Source: Bacteroidia bacterium
Lineage (GTDB): Bacteria; Bacteroidota; Bacteroidia; Bacteroidales; VadinHA17
Reading direction: 5' to 3'
DNA: 44,236 nt
NCBI GenBank assembly: GCA_026391215.1
Contig: JAPLDX010000045.1
Location: 1 to 44,236 of the forward strand
Shown: positions 1-9,071 of the stretch, one piece after another
Layout: each line of letters opens with the position of its first letter
How positions within the stretch are numbered: position 1 is the stretch's first letter
The notes under the pieces: generated by a model
What the model was told of the DNA's origin: nothing
The model's database searches: none
The model's input: only the letters and a program-made list of their open reading frames with translations
Made by a program: the position numbers and the translations under genes

Positions 1-807
1 GAAAGCGCTGATTTGATTTCAGCCCAAACAGTCATTGATGAGAAATTTTCTTTCACAGGCTGGAGCGGTGAGACAAGAAAATTCATGATCAATTATACTG
101 TAAAGATGCCTGTATGGATGGATCTTACCCTTTCCAACAAATATGGCAATACAGAACTTGATGATCTTACCGGGCTGGTAAATCTCACCATTAAATACGG
201 CAACCTGTCGGCCGCAAAGCTAACGAGGGGAAATGAAAAACCTCTGAACTCCCTGAACCTTGCTTACGGGAAAGCCTCAGTTGAAGAAGCAGGATGGCTC
301 GATATTGTAGTGAGGTATGCCGGGAATGTGACAATTTCAAAAAGCCAGGCTCTTCTGCTTGACAGCAAATATTCAAAGCTTGTTTTCGGTACTGCAAGCT
401 CAATTGTCGGTGAAACCAGGTATGACAACATCAGGATTGAAAGCATCAATAATTTTATACTTGATACCGGATATGCCGATGTCAATATAGGATTACTTAC
501 AAAGAAATTAAAATTTGACGGAAGCTACAGTTCCCTCAATGTTGACAGGGTCCCTGCAAGCTTTGAATCAATTGAGATCAATTCAAGATATACAGGTGTA
601 AAGGTTGCAATTGATGAATCAGCAAGTTTCAACCTGGATGGGAAAGTCTCCTACGGCGGACTGAAATTCAATGAAGAGAACTTCAAGTATACAAGACGCA
701 TCACAGAAAATAACTCAACCGAGGTATCGGGTACCGTCGGAAAAGATGAGTCGCCATCTTCAACCGTCAGGGTGGAGGCATCATACGGTACTGTAAAACT
801 TTATTAA
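1..807 (+). CDS. Repeat-rich beta protein, C-terminal part (5' end outside window)
   Basis: The reading frame is open from base 1, so the gene begins upstream of the window. About 268 residues are visible. They contain a loose repeat of roughly 17-22 residues built around an aromatic-glycine motif (KYGN, KYGN, AYGK, RYAG, KYSK, RYDN, GYAD, SYSS, RYTG, SYGG, SYGT). Such spacing fits a right-handed parallel beta fold, as in the DUF4097/DUF2807 type of bacterial envelope proteins; this assignment is inference from the pattern. The missing N-terminus would show whether it is secreted or a lipoprotein. The stop codon overlaps the mutS2 stop on the other strand by 4 bases (TTAA, 804-807). No transmembrane segment is visible. 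Function unknown. Confidence 0.75.
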   Translation, partial: ESADLISAQTVIDEKFSFTGWSGETRKFMINYTVKMPVWMDLTLSNKYGNTELDDLTGLVNLTIKYGNLSAAKLTRGNEKPLNSLNLAYGKASVEEAGWLDIVVRYAGNVTISKSQALLLDSKYSKLVFGTASSIVGETRYDNIRIESINNFILDTGYADVNIGLLTKKLKFDGSYSSLNVDRVPASFESIEINSRYTGVKVAIDESASFNLDGKVSYGGLKFNEENFKYTRRITENNSTEVSGTVGKDESPSSTVRVEASYGTVKLY

Positions 808-3278
808 AAATCCATCTCGACAACGGTAATTCCCGAGCCGCCCAATTCTACATGTTCATCGCGGAATGATTTTACCACATCCACGGTAGCCAGGTATTCC
901 CTGACCAGCTGCCGCAAAATGCCATTCCCCTTGCCATGAAGTATCCTCAGATTCCTGTGCTGTACCATTAATGCATTATCAATAAGATCCTGTACCTGTC
1001 TTATTGCTTCCTCTCCCCTCACTCCCCTGATATCTATCTCAGGCTTGAAATTAAGCTTTCGCTGGTTCACGGCAGGATCGCCTCCAGTATAAGCCTGCCC
1101 CGATTTAAGGCTCTTTTTGAGCTCTGCCCTGCTGATCCTTTCAATCTTATCGGCAGACACAAAGAACCTGAAGCTCCCTGTTTCAATCTGTACCATCTTA
1201 TCCTTTATCTCAACTATCTCTCCGGCAGCCATGGTCTCGATCATCCTTACGGCATCACCTGCCTTAAGGGATTTTTCCTGCTCTGGAGGTTCTGTGGAAA
1301 CTTCAGCTTTTTCTTTGGACTTGAATTTCTTTGCTTTCTGAGCCAGTTCAGAAATTTTCTTTTCTGCTACAGATTCATGTGGCACGACACTTTCGACTAT
1401 GTTTGTCCTGAATTCATCAAGTTGTTTGCGAACATCCCTGGTCTTCTCTTTCTCTGCCTGCGATTCCCTGATCTGCCTGATTGTATTCTCAATAAGACGA
1501 TTCGATTCTTTCAGGAGATCCTGAGCTTCATCCTTTGCCTTTGCAATTATCTCTTTCCTGAGTGATTTTGCTCCAGACAGTTCTTTTTCATATTCCCCGA
1601 TCAGCTCCTCAAGCCGTTTTTCATGATGTCTGATATCCTGTCTCTTTGTCTCCCAGTATCTCTTATCGCGGGCAATATCTTTAAGATGCCTGTCGTAGTT
1701 TATATTCTTTACCCCGACTTTCCCCGAAGCTTCATTAAGGATCTCTTCAGGCAAGCCTATCTTCCTGGCAATCTCAAAAGCAAATGAACTGCCGGGTTTG
1801 CCTATATAAAGCTGGAACAAAGGCTGCATAAGATGGTTATCGAATGCCATTGCCCCGTTTATGATCCCGTCGGTAAGAGAGGCAAAATGCTTCAGGTTGG
1901 TATAATGGGTAGTCAGCACCCCGAATACTTTCTTTTTGTTAAGCTCTCCAAGAATAGCCTCGGCAATTGAACCGCCGAGCATCGGCTCTGTTCCGGTACC
2001 AAATTCATCAATCAGGATCAGGCTTCTATCCCCTCCGTTTTTCAGGAAATATTTCATGCTTAAAAGGTGCGAGCTGTATGTACTTAAGTCATTTTCAATA
2101 CTTTGCTCATCACCAATATCTATAAGTATATCCCTGAATATCCCGGCTTCCGAACTTTCTTCCATTGGGATTGTAAGTCCGCATTGAAACATATATTGAA
2201 GCAATCCCACTGTTTTAAGGCACACCGATTTCCCCCCCGCATTGGGTCCTGAAATGACAAGTATCCTGTTCTTTTCATCGAGCTGGATATCAAGGGGAAC
2301 CACTTTCCTTCCGGGAACTTTTTCAAATGTAATTTTCAGCAACGGATGAACAGCCTTTTTCCAGCTTATGAAAGGTTTATCCGTTAATGCAGGAACTATT
2401 GAATTAAGGTGATTCCCAAGAAGAGCCTTTGCCCTGAGAAAATCCATTTCGCCCAGGAAATCACCAGATGTGAGAAGGTCATCAATATATGGCCTTATGT
2501 TATCGGCAAATGCCGTTAATATTTTAACGATCTCTCTCTTTTCCTCGTATTCCAGCTCAACAATATCATTGTTTATTTCAACAATATCTTCAGGCTCAAT
2601 AAATACAGTTTTTCCGCTGGCTGACTGGTCATGGATCAGGCCCCTGATCCTTCTCTTGTCATAGGTACTTACCGGTATCACTCCTCTCCCGTTCCTTACT
2701 GATACGACAGTATCTGAATCGACTATTCCATCAGTCTGAGCCTGTCTTAGGATCGCATTGAGCCGTTTGGTTGCCTGGATTGCTTTTGATACGATCTCTG
2801 ACCTTATTTCCTTAAGCCTGGAAGATGCATTATCCTTAACTGCTCCATGCTTGTCAATGATCCTGTCGATTGAATCGAGGACATAGGGATAGGTTTTGAC
2901 TGAGCTGGTCATTTTCTTCAGGGCAGGATACCTGACATCTTCCCTGTTCCTGAAGAAATTAATGATAGATTTCACTGTTTCCAGGGATCGTTTGAGGTCA
3001 AACAGTTCTCTCACTTCGGGGAAAGTGCCTTCTATCCTGATTTTATTAAGACAATCTGAAAAGCTATAATAGTTATCTGATGGAAAATTCTCTTCAATTT
3101 TCAGGAGCTGCTGGAATTCAAAAGCAGCCGACAGCTGTTCTGAAATTATGCTGAAATCCGTATTGAACCTGATTTTATCGACCTTCTCAGTGCCCATGGT
3201 GCTAAGGCATTTTTCCTTCAGAAGGATTCTGATGCGGTCAAAGCCGATCTTGGATTCGAAGTTTTCGGGATAGATCAT
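804..3278 (-). CDS. mutS2: Endonuclease MutS2 (MutS-family ATPase with Smr domain)
   Basis: MutS2 proteins bind branched DNA and limit homologous recombination; some act in rescue of collided ribosomes. The 824-residue length is about normal for the family. Walker A GPNAGGKS lies at residues 344-351 and Walker B LILIDEFGTGTEP near 420-432. A long charged coiled-coil stretch follows (about 535-650). The C-terminal Smr nuclease domain (about 745-824) carries DIRG and the HGKGNG loop. The mismatch-recognition domain of MutS is absent, as expected for MutS2. It is divergent from the M28 peptidase gene and converges with the upstream repeat protein, sharing a 4-base stop overlap. Confidence 0.95.
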   Translation of the reverse strand: MIYPENFESKIGFDRIRILLKEKCLSTMGTEKVDKIRFNTDFSIISEQLSAAFEFQQLLKIEENFPSDNYYSFSDCLNKIRIEGTFPEVRELFDLKRSLETVKSIINFFRNREDVRYPALKKMTSSVKTYPYVLDSIDRIIDKHGAVKDNASSRLKEIRSEIVSKAIQATKRLNAILRQAQTDGIVDSDTVVSVRNGRGVIPVSTYDKRRIRGLIHDQSASGKTVFIEPEDIVEINNDIVELEYEEKREIVKILTAFADNIRPYIDDLLTSGDFLGEMDFLRAKALLGNHLNSIVPALTDKPFISWKKAVHPLLKITFEKVPGRKVVPLDIQLDEKNRILVISGPNAGGKSVCLKTVGLLQYMFQCGLTIPMEESSEAGIFRDILIDIGDEQSIENDLSTYSSHLLSMKYFLKNGGDRSLILIDEFGTGTEPMLGGSIAEAILGELNKKKVFGVLTTHYTNLKHFASLTDGIINGAMAFDNHLMQPLFQLYIGKPGSSFAFEIARKIGLPEEILNEASGKVGVKNINYDRHLKDIARDKRYWETKRQDIRHHEKRLEELIGEYEKELSGAKSLRKEIIAKAKDEAQDLLKESNRLIENTIRQIRESQAEKEKTRDVRKQLDEFRTNIVESVVPHESVAEKKISELAQKAKKFKSKEKAEVSTEPPEQEKSLKAGDAVRMIETMAAGEIVEIKDKMVQIETGSFRFFVSADKIERISRAELKKSLKSGQAYTGGDPAVNQRKLNFKPEIDIRGVRGEEAIRQVQDLIDNALMVQHRNLRILHGKGNGILRQLVREYLATVDVVKSFRDEHVELGGSGITVVEMDF

Positions 3279-3397
3279 AACAAAGGCAAAAGTAACCAGA
3301 TTAAGTTAAATTTCGTTAAATCATTTAATTATGTATGGATATCGATAGTCAATTTTGCTTACATTTATTTCCCTTAAATAAACCTAATTACCGGACA

Positions 3398-4966
3398 ATG
3401 AAAATTAAGAAATTAAGCATCAGCATTTGTCTTCTGCTTATTATGCCTTTTTGGCTTTTGGCACAGACAGAAAAGGTTGATCTTGAGATGATCTACAAGA
3501 TCAAACAGGAGGGTATGAATAATTCGAAAGTTGAAGATCTTGCCTTCGGTATGACCGATTTTGTCGGGCCAAGGCTTACCGGCTCAACCGGAAACACACG
3601 CGGCAATGATTGGGCAAAACAGAAGATGGAAGAGTTTGGATTTCAGAATGTAAGGATTGAAGAGGCCAGGGACTTCAATCGCGGAGGCTGGGATAACCTG
3701 AAAACTTATGCTGCAATGACGGCACCTTACTACATAAACTTTGCATGTAACCCTGTAGCCTGGACCGGCAGTACAAATGGCCTTATCAAGGGAGCAGTTG
3801 TAATCGTGGATGTAAAGGCAGAAGCGGATCTGGAAAAATATAAAGGCACACTCAATGGGAAAATAGTCCTTATACCTTCAACATCTACTAATGAAATAAG
3901 ATATGAACCGCTGGCAAGCAGGCTTACGGACCAGCAGCTGAAAGATATGAGCATGGAATCGGGTCAACCTTCGGGAAGAAGACCCCAGATGCCATTTGAT
4001 ATGGCTTCAATGATGGCACAGAGACAACTAAGGAACAAGATTGGTGAATTGCTTAAAAGTGAAGGAGTTGCTGTTATACTTAACAGTGCAGGAACATATA
4101 ATATCCCAAGATCTACGGGTACCGGGTATAATTCAGGCGATCCGGAACCTATTCCCGAACTCAATCTCCCGATTGAAGATCATGGCAGGATGGAAAGGCT
4201 TATCCGAAAAGAAGTTCCTGTTGAAATTGAAATTGAGATTCTGAATAAGTTTATCCCGGCGCCCAAGGTCTATAATGTGATAGGGGAAATACCCGGTACA
4301 GATAAACTGCTGAAGAATGAGGTCGTTCTGATTGGAGCCCACTATGATTCATGGCATGGAGGCACAGGCGCTGCAGATGATGCATCAGGATGTCTTGTGA
4401 TGATGGAAGCGCTCCGGATTCTTAAAAGCCTCAATGTCGCTCCCAGGAGGACAATAAGGGTAGCTTTGTGGGGCGGAGAGGAACAGGGGATGTATGGTTC
4501 ACGAGGATATGTTGACAAGTATCTTGTAGATCCTAAAACCAATGAGAATAAGCCAGATTTTAACGGATTTGCAGCATACTTCAATATGGATAACGGCTCG
4601 GGACGGTACAGGGGTATTTACCTGCAGCAGAATGAGATGGTAAGGCCAATATTTGAACAATGGCTCGAACCTTTTGAATCCCTGGGGTGTTCAACAATCA
4701 CATTAAGAAATACCGGCGGCACTGACCATCAGTCATTTGACAGGTACGGACTTCCGGCATTCCAGTTCATCCAGGATGAGATTGAATATGGCCGCGGTTA
4801 TCATACGGTTATGGATACTTATGAAAGACTGGTTATGGCTGATCTGAGGATAAATGCAATTATCACTGCAACTTTTGCCTATAATGCTGCAATGAGAGAT
4901 CAGAAACTGCCAAGGAAACCCGAGATGAGACCACGGGGAGAACCACAGGGTCCGCCGATGTTCTGA
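3398..4966 (+). CDS. Secreted M28-family zinc peptidase
   Basis: Probable exported aminopeptidase or carboxypeptidase of the M28 family (522 residues from this start). I chose the ATG at 3398, which gives a clean signal peptide (KIKK followed by a hydrophobic core, cleavage after LLAQ at about residue 23); the earlier in-frame ATG at 3335 would put 21 non-hydrophobic residues in front. All five di-zinc ligands of the family are visible: H315 (GAHYDSW), D327 (AADDASG), E362 after catalytic E361 (GGEEQG), D398 (NMDNGSG) and H469 (YHTVMDT). The region about residues 95-260 interrupts the fold and resembles a protease-associated (PA) domain. It is a single-gene unit, divergent from mutS2 and convergent with tex, probably digesting peptides in the periplasm or outside the cell. 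Confidence 0.9.
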   Translation: MKIKKLSISICLLLIMPFWLLAQTEKVDLEMIYKIKQEGMNNSKVEDLAFGMTDFVGPRLTGSTGNTRGNDWAKQKMEEFGFQNVRIEEARDFNRGGWDNLKTYAAMTAPYYINFACNPVAWTGSTNGLIKGAVVIVDVKAEADLEKYKGTLNGKIVLIPSTSTNEIRYEPLASRLTDQQLKDMSMESGQPSGRRPQMPFDMASMMAQRQLRNKIGELLKSEGVAVILNSAGTYNIPRSTGTGYNSGDPEPIPELNLPIEDHGRMERLIRKEVPVEIEIEILNKFIPAPKVYNVIGEIPGTDKLLKNEVVLIGAHYDSWHGGTGAADDASGCLVMMEALRILKSLNVAPRRTIRVALWGGEEQGMYGSRGYVDKYLVDPKTNENKPDFNGFAAYFNMDNGSGRYRGIYLQQNEMVRPIFEQWLEPFESLGCSTITLRNTGGTDHQSFDRYGLPAFQFIQDEIEYGRGYHTVMDTYERLVMADLRINAIITATFAYNAAMRDQKLPRKPEMRPRGEPQGPPMF

Positions 4967-4984
4967 CATTTAAATCATTCCATA

Positions 4985-5020
4985 AGCAGTAGAGGCGTTG
5001 CATATAACGTCTCTACTGCT
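4985..5020. repeat. REP-like palindrome, possible bidirectional terminator
   Basis: Arms AGCAGTAGAG (4985-4994) and CTCTACTGCT (5011-5020) are perfectly complementary; an inner GCGTT/AACGT stem extends pairing to about 15 bp around the loop GCATAT. It lies between the convergent M28 peptidase and tex genes and overlaps the tex stop codon. It lacks a strong T-run on either side. From memory, palindromes with a GTAGAG...CGTTGCAT core recur as dispersed copies in many bacterial genomes, so it may be a REP-type element that doubles as a terminator. Confidence 0.6.
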
Positions 5021-7151
5021 TTATATCTGCATCTTTCATTGAAAGCTGTATCCGCTTCCTGTCGATATCAACTGAGAGCACCTTCACTATTACATGCTGA
5101 TTAAGCTTTACAACTGTTGAGGGATCACTGACATAGGTTTTGCTGAGGTTAGAAATGTGAACCAGCCCGTCCTGCTTTATGCCAATATCGACAAAAGCCC
5201 CGAATTTTGTAACATTTGTAACAATTCCGGGAACTACCATACCAGGTACGAGATCTCCCATATCATGGATATCGGCAAAACTGAATTCTTTGATCTTTGA
5301 CCTGGGATCACGGCCAGGCTTTGAAAGCTCATCCATGATATCCTTCAGCGTCGGCAGTCCTGTGACTGGAGTAATATATTTCTCAAGCACTATTTCTTTT
5401 CTCTTGCTTTCATCGCTGATCAGCTCCTTTACATCACAGCCCAGGTCTTTTGACATTTTTTCCACGACATAATAACTCTCGGGATGAACAGCGCTGCGAT
5501 CAAGAGGGTTTTCAGCGTTCCTGATCCTCAGGAATCCCGCACTCTGCTCGAAGGCTTTGACACCCATCCTTTTTACTTTAAGCAGCTCTTTCCGGGATTT
5601 GAAAGGGCCGGTTTCTGTACGGTAATCAACAATATTCTGAGCCAGCTGGGGACCTAGTCCCGACACATAGTTAAGAAGATGACTGCTTGCCGTGTTGACT
5701 TCAACCCCTACAGCATTGACACAGCTCATAACAACTTCATCAAGTGCATTCTGAAGCTTCTGCTGATCGACATCATGCTGGTACTGCCCCACTCCTATTG
5801 ATTTTGGGTCAATCTTAACGAGCTCGGCAAGAGGATCCATAAGTCTTCTTCCGATAGAAACAGCGCCTCTTACCGTGACGTCATAATCAGGGAATTCGTC
5901 CCTTGCGACTTTAGAAGCCGAATAGATAGAAGCACCTGCTTCGCTTACCACAAACACCTGGAGATCATTCTCAAATTTTACATACTTGATAAAGTCCTCT
6001 GTTTCCCGGCTGGCAGTTCCGTTACCTATTGCTATCGCTTCAATCTTATATGAATTTACCAGGGTGAGCACTTTTTTAACCGACAGAGCTGTCTGATTCT
6101 GAGGCGGATGCGGATAGATAGTCTCATTATGCAAAAGGGATCCCTGCCTGTCAAGACAAACAACTTTACATCCTGTTCTGAATCCTGGATCAATTGCAAG
6201 AACATTCTTTTCACCAAGAGGCGAGGCAAGCATGAGCTGCCGAAGATTATCAGCAAATACTTTTATGGCTTCCTCGTCTGCTTTTTCCTTTGATATATTC
6301 CTGAATTCAGTTTCCATTGACGAAGAAAGCAATCGCTTCCAGCTGTCCCGGACAGAATTTCTGACAAGTTCAGATGATTCGTTCTTCTCTTTGACAAATA
6401 AAGAATCCAGGATCTCCAGTGCATTTTCTTCCACCGGTTCAATTGACAGCTTCAGGAACCCTTCGTCTTCGCCTCTTCTCATAGCAAGCAGCCGGTGTGA
6501 AGGACACCTCCTGAGCGGCTCTGACCAGTCAAAATAGTCACTGAATTTGATACCTTCCGTCTCTTTCCCCTTAACAACTTTTGAATATATAACAGCCTCT
6601 TTGTCAAATAGATATCTAAGCCTTTTCCTTGCTGATTCATCTTCATTTATCCATTCCGCTATAATATCGCATGCACCTGCAAGAGCATCAACTGCTGAAT
6701 GAACATCATCATTCAGAAACTCCCCGGCTTTACTGAAAGGATCTGTTTCCTGCTGCTTAAAGATTATTTCAGCCAGAGGTTCAAGGCCTTTTTCCCTTGC
6801 GACTGTTGCGCGTGTCCGCCTTTTGGGACGATAAGGAAGATAGATATCTTCAAGCTCAGCCATTGTCTCAGCATTCTTAAGCTTTTGCAAAAGCTCAGGA
6901 GTCATCTTCTCCTGCTCTTCAATTGATTTGATAACACTTTCCCTGCGTGCATCAAGCTCTTTCAGCCGGTCATATTCATTTTTTATATGAAGGAGCTGCA
7001 CCTCATCAAGACTGCCGGTCATTTCTTTCCTGTAACGGCTTATGAACGGTATTGTCGCACCGTCATCCATCAATCGAATGGTGTTCTCAACCTGCCATTC
7101 ATGTAATCCGAGTTTTTTCGAGATCTGCTCTATATGTTTATTTGTGCTCAT
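5013..7151 (-). CDS. tex: Tex-family RNA-binding transcription accessory protein
   Basis: Tex is a cytoplasmic nucleic-acid-binding protein linked to transcription. The 712 residues show the family order: N-terminal Tex domain (about 1-200), YqgF/RuvX-like fold starting at AIDPGFRTG (319-327), helix-hairpin-helix region (about 480-560, SSHLLNYVSGLGP), and a C-terminal S1 RNA-binding domain (about 635-706, with VTKFGAFVDIG and LVHISNL). Length is slightly below the common 720-780. The start codon is 32 bases from the inverted-repeat element at 7183-7297, and the stop lies inside the palindrome at 4985-5020, so the gene is bracketed by two repeat structures. It is the last of four minus-strand genes with an RNA theme. 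Confidence 0.93.
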   Translation of the reverse strand: MSTNKHIEQISKKLGLHEWQVENTIRLMDDGATIPFISRYRKEMTGSLDEVQLLHIKNEYDRLKELDARRESVIKSIEEQEKMTPELLQKLKNAETMAELEDIYLPYRPKRRTRATVAREKGLEPLAEIIFKQQETDPFSKAGEFLNDDVHSAVDALAGACDIIAEWINEDESARKRLRYLFDKEAVIYSKVVKGKETEGIKFSDYFDWSEPLRRCPSHRLLAMRRGEDEGFLKLSIEPVEENALEILDSLFVKEKNESSELVRNSVRDSWKRLLSSSMETEFRNISKEKADEEAIKVFADNLRQLMLASPLGEKNVLAIDPGFRTGCKVVCLDRQGSLLHNETIYPHPPQNQTALSVKKVLTLVNSYKIEAIAIGNGTASRETEDFIKYVKFENDLQVFVVSEAGASIYSASKVARDEFPDYDVTVRGAVSIGRRLMDPLAELVKIDPKSIGVGQYQHDVDQQKLQNALDEVVMSCVNAVGVEVNTASSHLLNYVSGLGPQLAQNIVDYRTETGPFKSRKELLKVKRMGVKAFEQSAGFLRIRNAENPLDRSAVHPESYYVVEKMSKDLGCDVKELISDESKRKEIVLEKYITPVTGLPTLKDIMDELSKPGRDPRSKIKEFSFADIHDMGDLVPGMVVPGIVTNVTKFGAFVDIGIKQDGLVHISNLSKTYVSDPSTVVKLNQHVIVKVLSVDIDRKRIQLSMKDADIKQ

Positions 7152-7182
7152 AGCTTATCTGTAATTCTTATTTCTATTAAAT

Positions 7183-7297
7183 GTACTCACCCCCTTAATC
7201 CCCCTCTCTACTTCGTAAAGAGGGGGAAACTAATTTATTATCAGTCTTTTAGCACCCCCTCTTTGCTTTAGCAGAGAGGGGGCTGGGGGGTGAGTAC
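7183..7297. repeat. MITE-like nested inverted repeat (115 bp)
   Basis: The outer arms are 7183-7209 and 7273-7297; the reverse complement of the right arm matches the left arm except for a small indel and substitution in the middle, and both ends read GTACTCACCCCC. Each arm also forms its own hairpin: CCCCCTCT (7200-7207) with AGAGGGGG (7219-7226), and CCCCCTCT (7255-7262) with AGAGGGGG (7275-7282). The central 40 bases are A/T-rich. No coding potential. It fills the gap between the rlmI-like gene and tex, both on the minus strand. It could be a non-autonomous mobile element, a terminator for the upstream genes, or both. Confidence 0.7.
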
Positions 7298-7304
7298 GTG
7301 ATGC

Positions 7305-8486
7305 TTATTCTACATAAATCACCAGCCCTTTCAGGTATTCGCTTTCAGGGTGATAGATATTAACAGGATGATCTGGCGGCTGGCTCAACTGGTGCAGTAT
7401 CTTCACCCTTCTTCCAGTATTGGCCGAAGCAGCAAAAACAGATTTTCTGAAATTCTCTTTAGTCACCACCTGCGAACAGGAAAATGTAAAGATGATGCCC
7501 CCCGGCTTAATTTGCTCTATGGCTTTCATATTCAGCCGTTTATATCCCTGAAGGGCATTCGCGAGAACATTATTATGTTTCGCAAAAGCAGGTGGATCAA
7601 GGATGATGAGATCATATCTGTCCTTTATATCATTCAGAAATTCAAATGCATCCGCTGTAAATGACTGATGCCGTTTATCATCTCCGTAATTCAGCCTGAT
7701 ATTCTCATCAGCCATCTCGATTGCACTGACTGAACTGTCAACAGTGTGTACAAGAGCGGCATTTTTCATTGCATAAACAGAAAAAGCACCCGTATATCCG
7801 AACATATTCAGAACGTTCCTGCCGTTTGTGGAATTACACAGCAGCTTCCTGTTTTCGCGCTGATCAATAAAAAATCCGGTTTTTTGTCCGGTTGTCCAGT
7901 CGATTTTGAATTTAAAGCCGTTTTCAGTTACTGTCACCGGACCGGAATCACCGTACAGGAATTCATTTGTGCCCTTTATTCCTGACATAAACGGGATGGT
8001 GCCCTCGCTCTTGTCATAAACTGCAATCAGCTTGTCCCCTGCCAGTTCGCGGAGTATTTCAGCAAATTCCTTTCTTAGCCTGTACATCCCTACTGAATGC
8101 ATCTGCATGACGGCAACACCATTATAAAAATCAATAATGAGTCCGGGCAGATCGTCTCCTTCCGCATGGACAATCCTGAACACATTTGTATCCGGATTGT
8201 CAAAAAGGCCGAGCGATTGCCTGTACTTTACCGCATCACCTATCCTTTTCCTGAAAAAATCGAGATCGGGTTCAATCTTTTCAAAGGATAGTATTCTTAC
8301 GGCAATTGATCCGGGCTGATAGTGTCCAGTCGCCAGGAAAGCATCTTTATTGTCATATACATCCACCAGGTCGCCTTCAGCAGGAGTTCCATAGATCTTC
8401 TTTATAGCGCCCGAAAATATCCATGGATGATATCTTCTTACTGCCTGGTCCTTTCCTGATTTCAGGATTATCTTAACTCTTTCCAC
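7305..8486 (-). CDS. rlmI: Class I rRNA large-subunit methyltransferase, RlmI-like (23S rRNA m5C)
   Basis: SAM-dependent RNA cytosine-C5 methyltransferase of the RlmI/RlmL-K type, 393 residues. An N-terminal PUA domain (about 1-75) precedes the Rossmann methyltransferase domain. Visible motifs are FFIDQREN (205-212), the SAM loop NMFGYTGAFS (227-236), LDPPAF (296-301) and FSCSQ near 335-339, whose Cys337 would be a catalytic cysteine. The start codon is GTG (reverse of 8484-8486), 3 bases after the stop of the upstream exonuclease gene, so the two are almost certainly co-transcribed. The exact target base is inferred from the family only. Confidence 0.88.
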   Translation of the reverse strand: MERVKIILKSGKDQAVRRYHPWIFSGAIKKIYGTPAEGDLVDVYDNKDAFLATGHYQPGSIAVRILSFEKIEPDLDFFRKRIGDAVKYRQSLGLFDNPDTNVFRIVHAEGDDLPGLIIDFYNGVAVMQMHSVGMYRLRKEFAEILRELAGDKLIAVYDKSEGTIPFMSGIKGTNEFLYGDSGPVTVTENGFKFKIDWTTGQKTGFFIDQRENRKLLCNSTNGRNVLNMFGYTGAFSVYAMKNAALVHTVDSSVSAIEMADENIRLNYGDDKRHQSFTADAFEFLNDIKDRYDLIILDPPAFAKHNNVLANALQGYKRLNMKAIEQIKPGGIIFTFSCSQVVTKENFRKSVFAASANTGRRVKILHQLSQPPDHPVNIYHPESEYLKGLVIYVE

Positions 8487-8489
8487 AAT

Positions 8490-9071
8490 TTAACAGGTCA
8501 GCTTTTTATATATTTCATAACACACCCATGCATCGGTTGCAGCATAAATTTGCTGAGCCTCCGAAAGCTTCTCTGCTTCCCAGTCGGTTACCTGCTGCCG
8601 CTTTGAGATGCGGAATCCCAGGATGATGGCTGTCAGCTTTTTAAGCCCTGAACTGGTGATGCCATGATCCTTAACCAGGTTCTGAAGATCAACAAATCCA
8701 TCAGGATCAAATTTTCTGACATTCTTAAGGAACCTGATATCGTCATGTACTGCCACACCGGCTTTGATCACTCCCGGATCAGCCATTATTTCGATCAGCT
8801 CGCGGGGGATCCCTATTTTATTGATCCTGAACAGACATGCAAGATCAGAGGTAGCCAGCTGGATAAGTGAAACTTTGTTCTTCTTCCCTTTTCTGAAGGA
8901 AGGCCGGGTTTCAGTATCAAAACCAAGGATCTTCTTTTTCTGAATCAATGGCAGTACTTTGCCAAAAGTCTCCGGATTGTCTACAACCACTATTTTGCCT
9001 CTGAACCACGATAGTTCATAATTTACCAGCTCCTCAGCTGAAATGTTCTCGCTATATTTATTCTTTGTCAT
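8490..9071 (-). CDS. RNase D-like 3'-5' exonuclease (DEDDy)
   Basis: A single DEDD exonuclease domain of about 193 residues, without the HRDC domains of full RNase D. Exo I is FDTET (D52, E54), Exo II has HDD (D110/D111) and Exo III is YAATD (Y176, D180), giving the DEDDy signature. It probably trims RNA ends or degrades single-stranded nucleic acid in the cytoplasm. The frame is open back to an ATG at 9146, which would overlap DUF5063 by 89 bases; I prefer the ATG at 9071, which leaves a 14-base overlap and starts just before the conserved part. Residues encoded upstream (KRKMKPKG...) are low-complexity and look like read-through of the neighbouring gene. Confidence 0.85.
   Translation of the reverse strand: MTKNKYSENISAEELVNYELSWFRGKIVVVDNPETFGKVLPLIQKKKILGFDTETRPSFRKGKKNKVSLIQLATSDLACLFRINKIGIPRELIEIMADPGVIKAGVAVHDDIRFLKNVRKFDPDGFVDLQNLVKDHGITSSGLKKLTAIILGFRISKRQQVTDWEAEKLSEAQQIYAATDAWVCYEIYKKLTC

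Noticed and set aside
3287..3294. Perfect TAnnTTTG box (TACTTTTG, minus strand) upstream of mutS2
   Set aside because: It lies only 8 bases before the start codon, which would give an almost leaderless transcript; I could not support it as the promoter.
3335..3397. Longer N-terminus of the M28 peptidase
   Set aside because: The extra 21 residues would displace a typical signal peptide from the N-terminus; the ATG at 3398 fits better.
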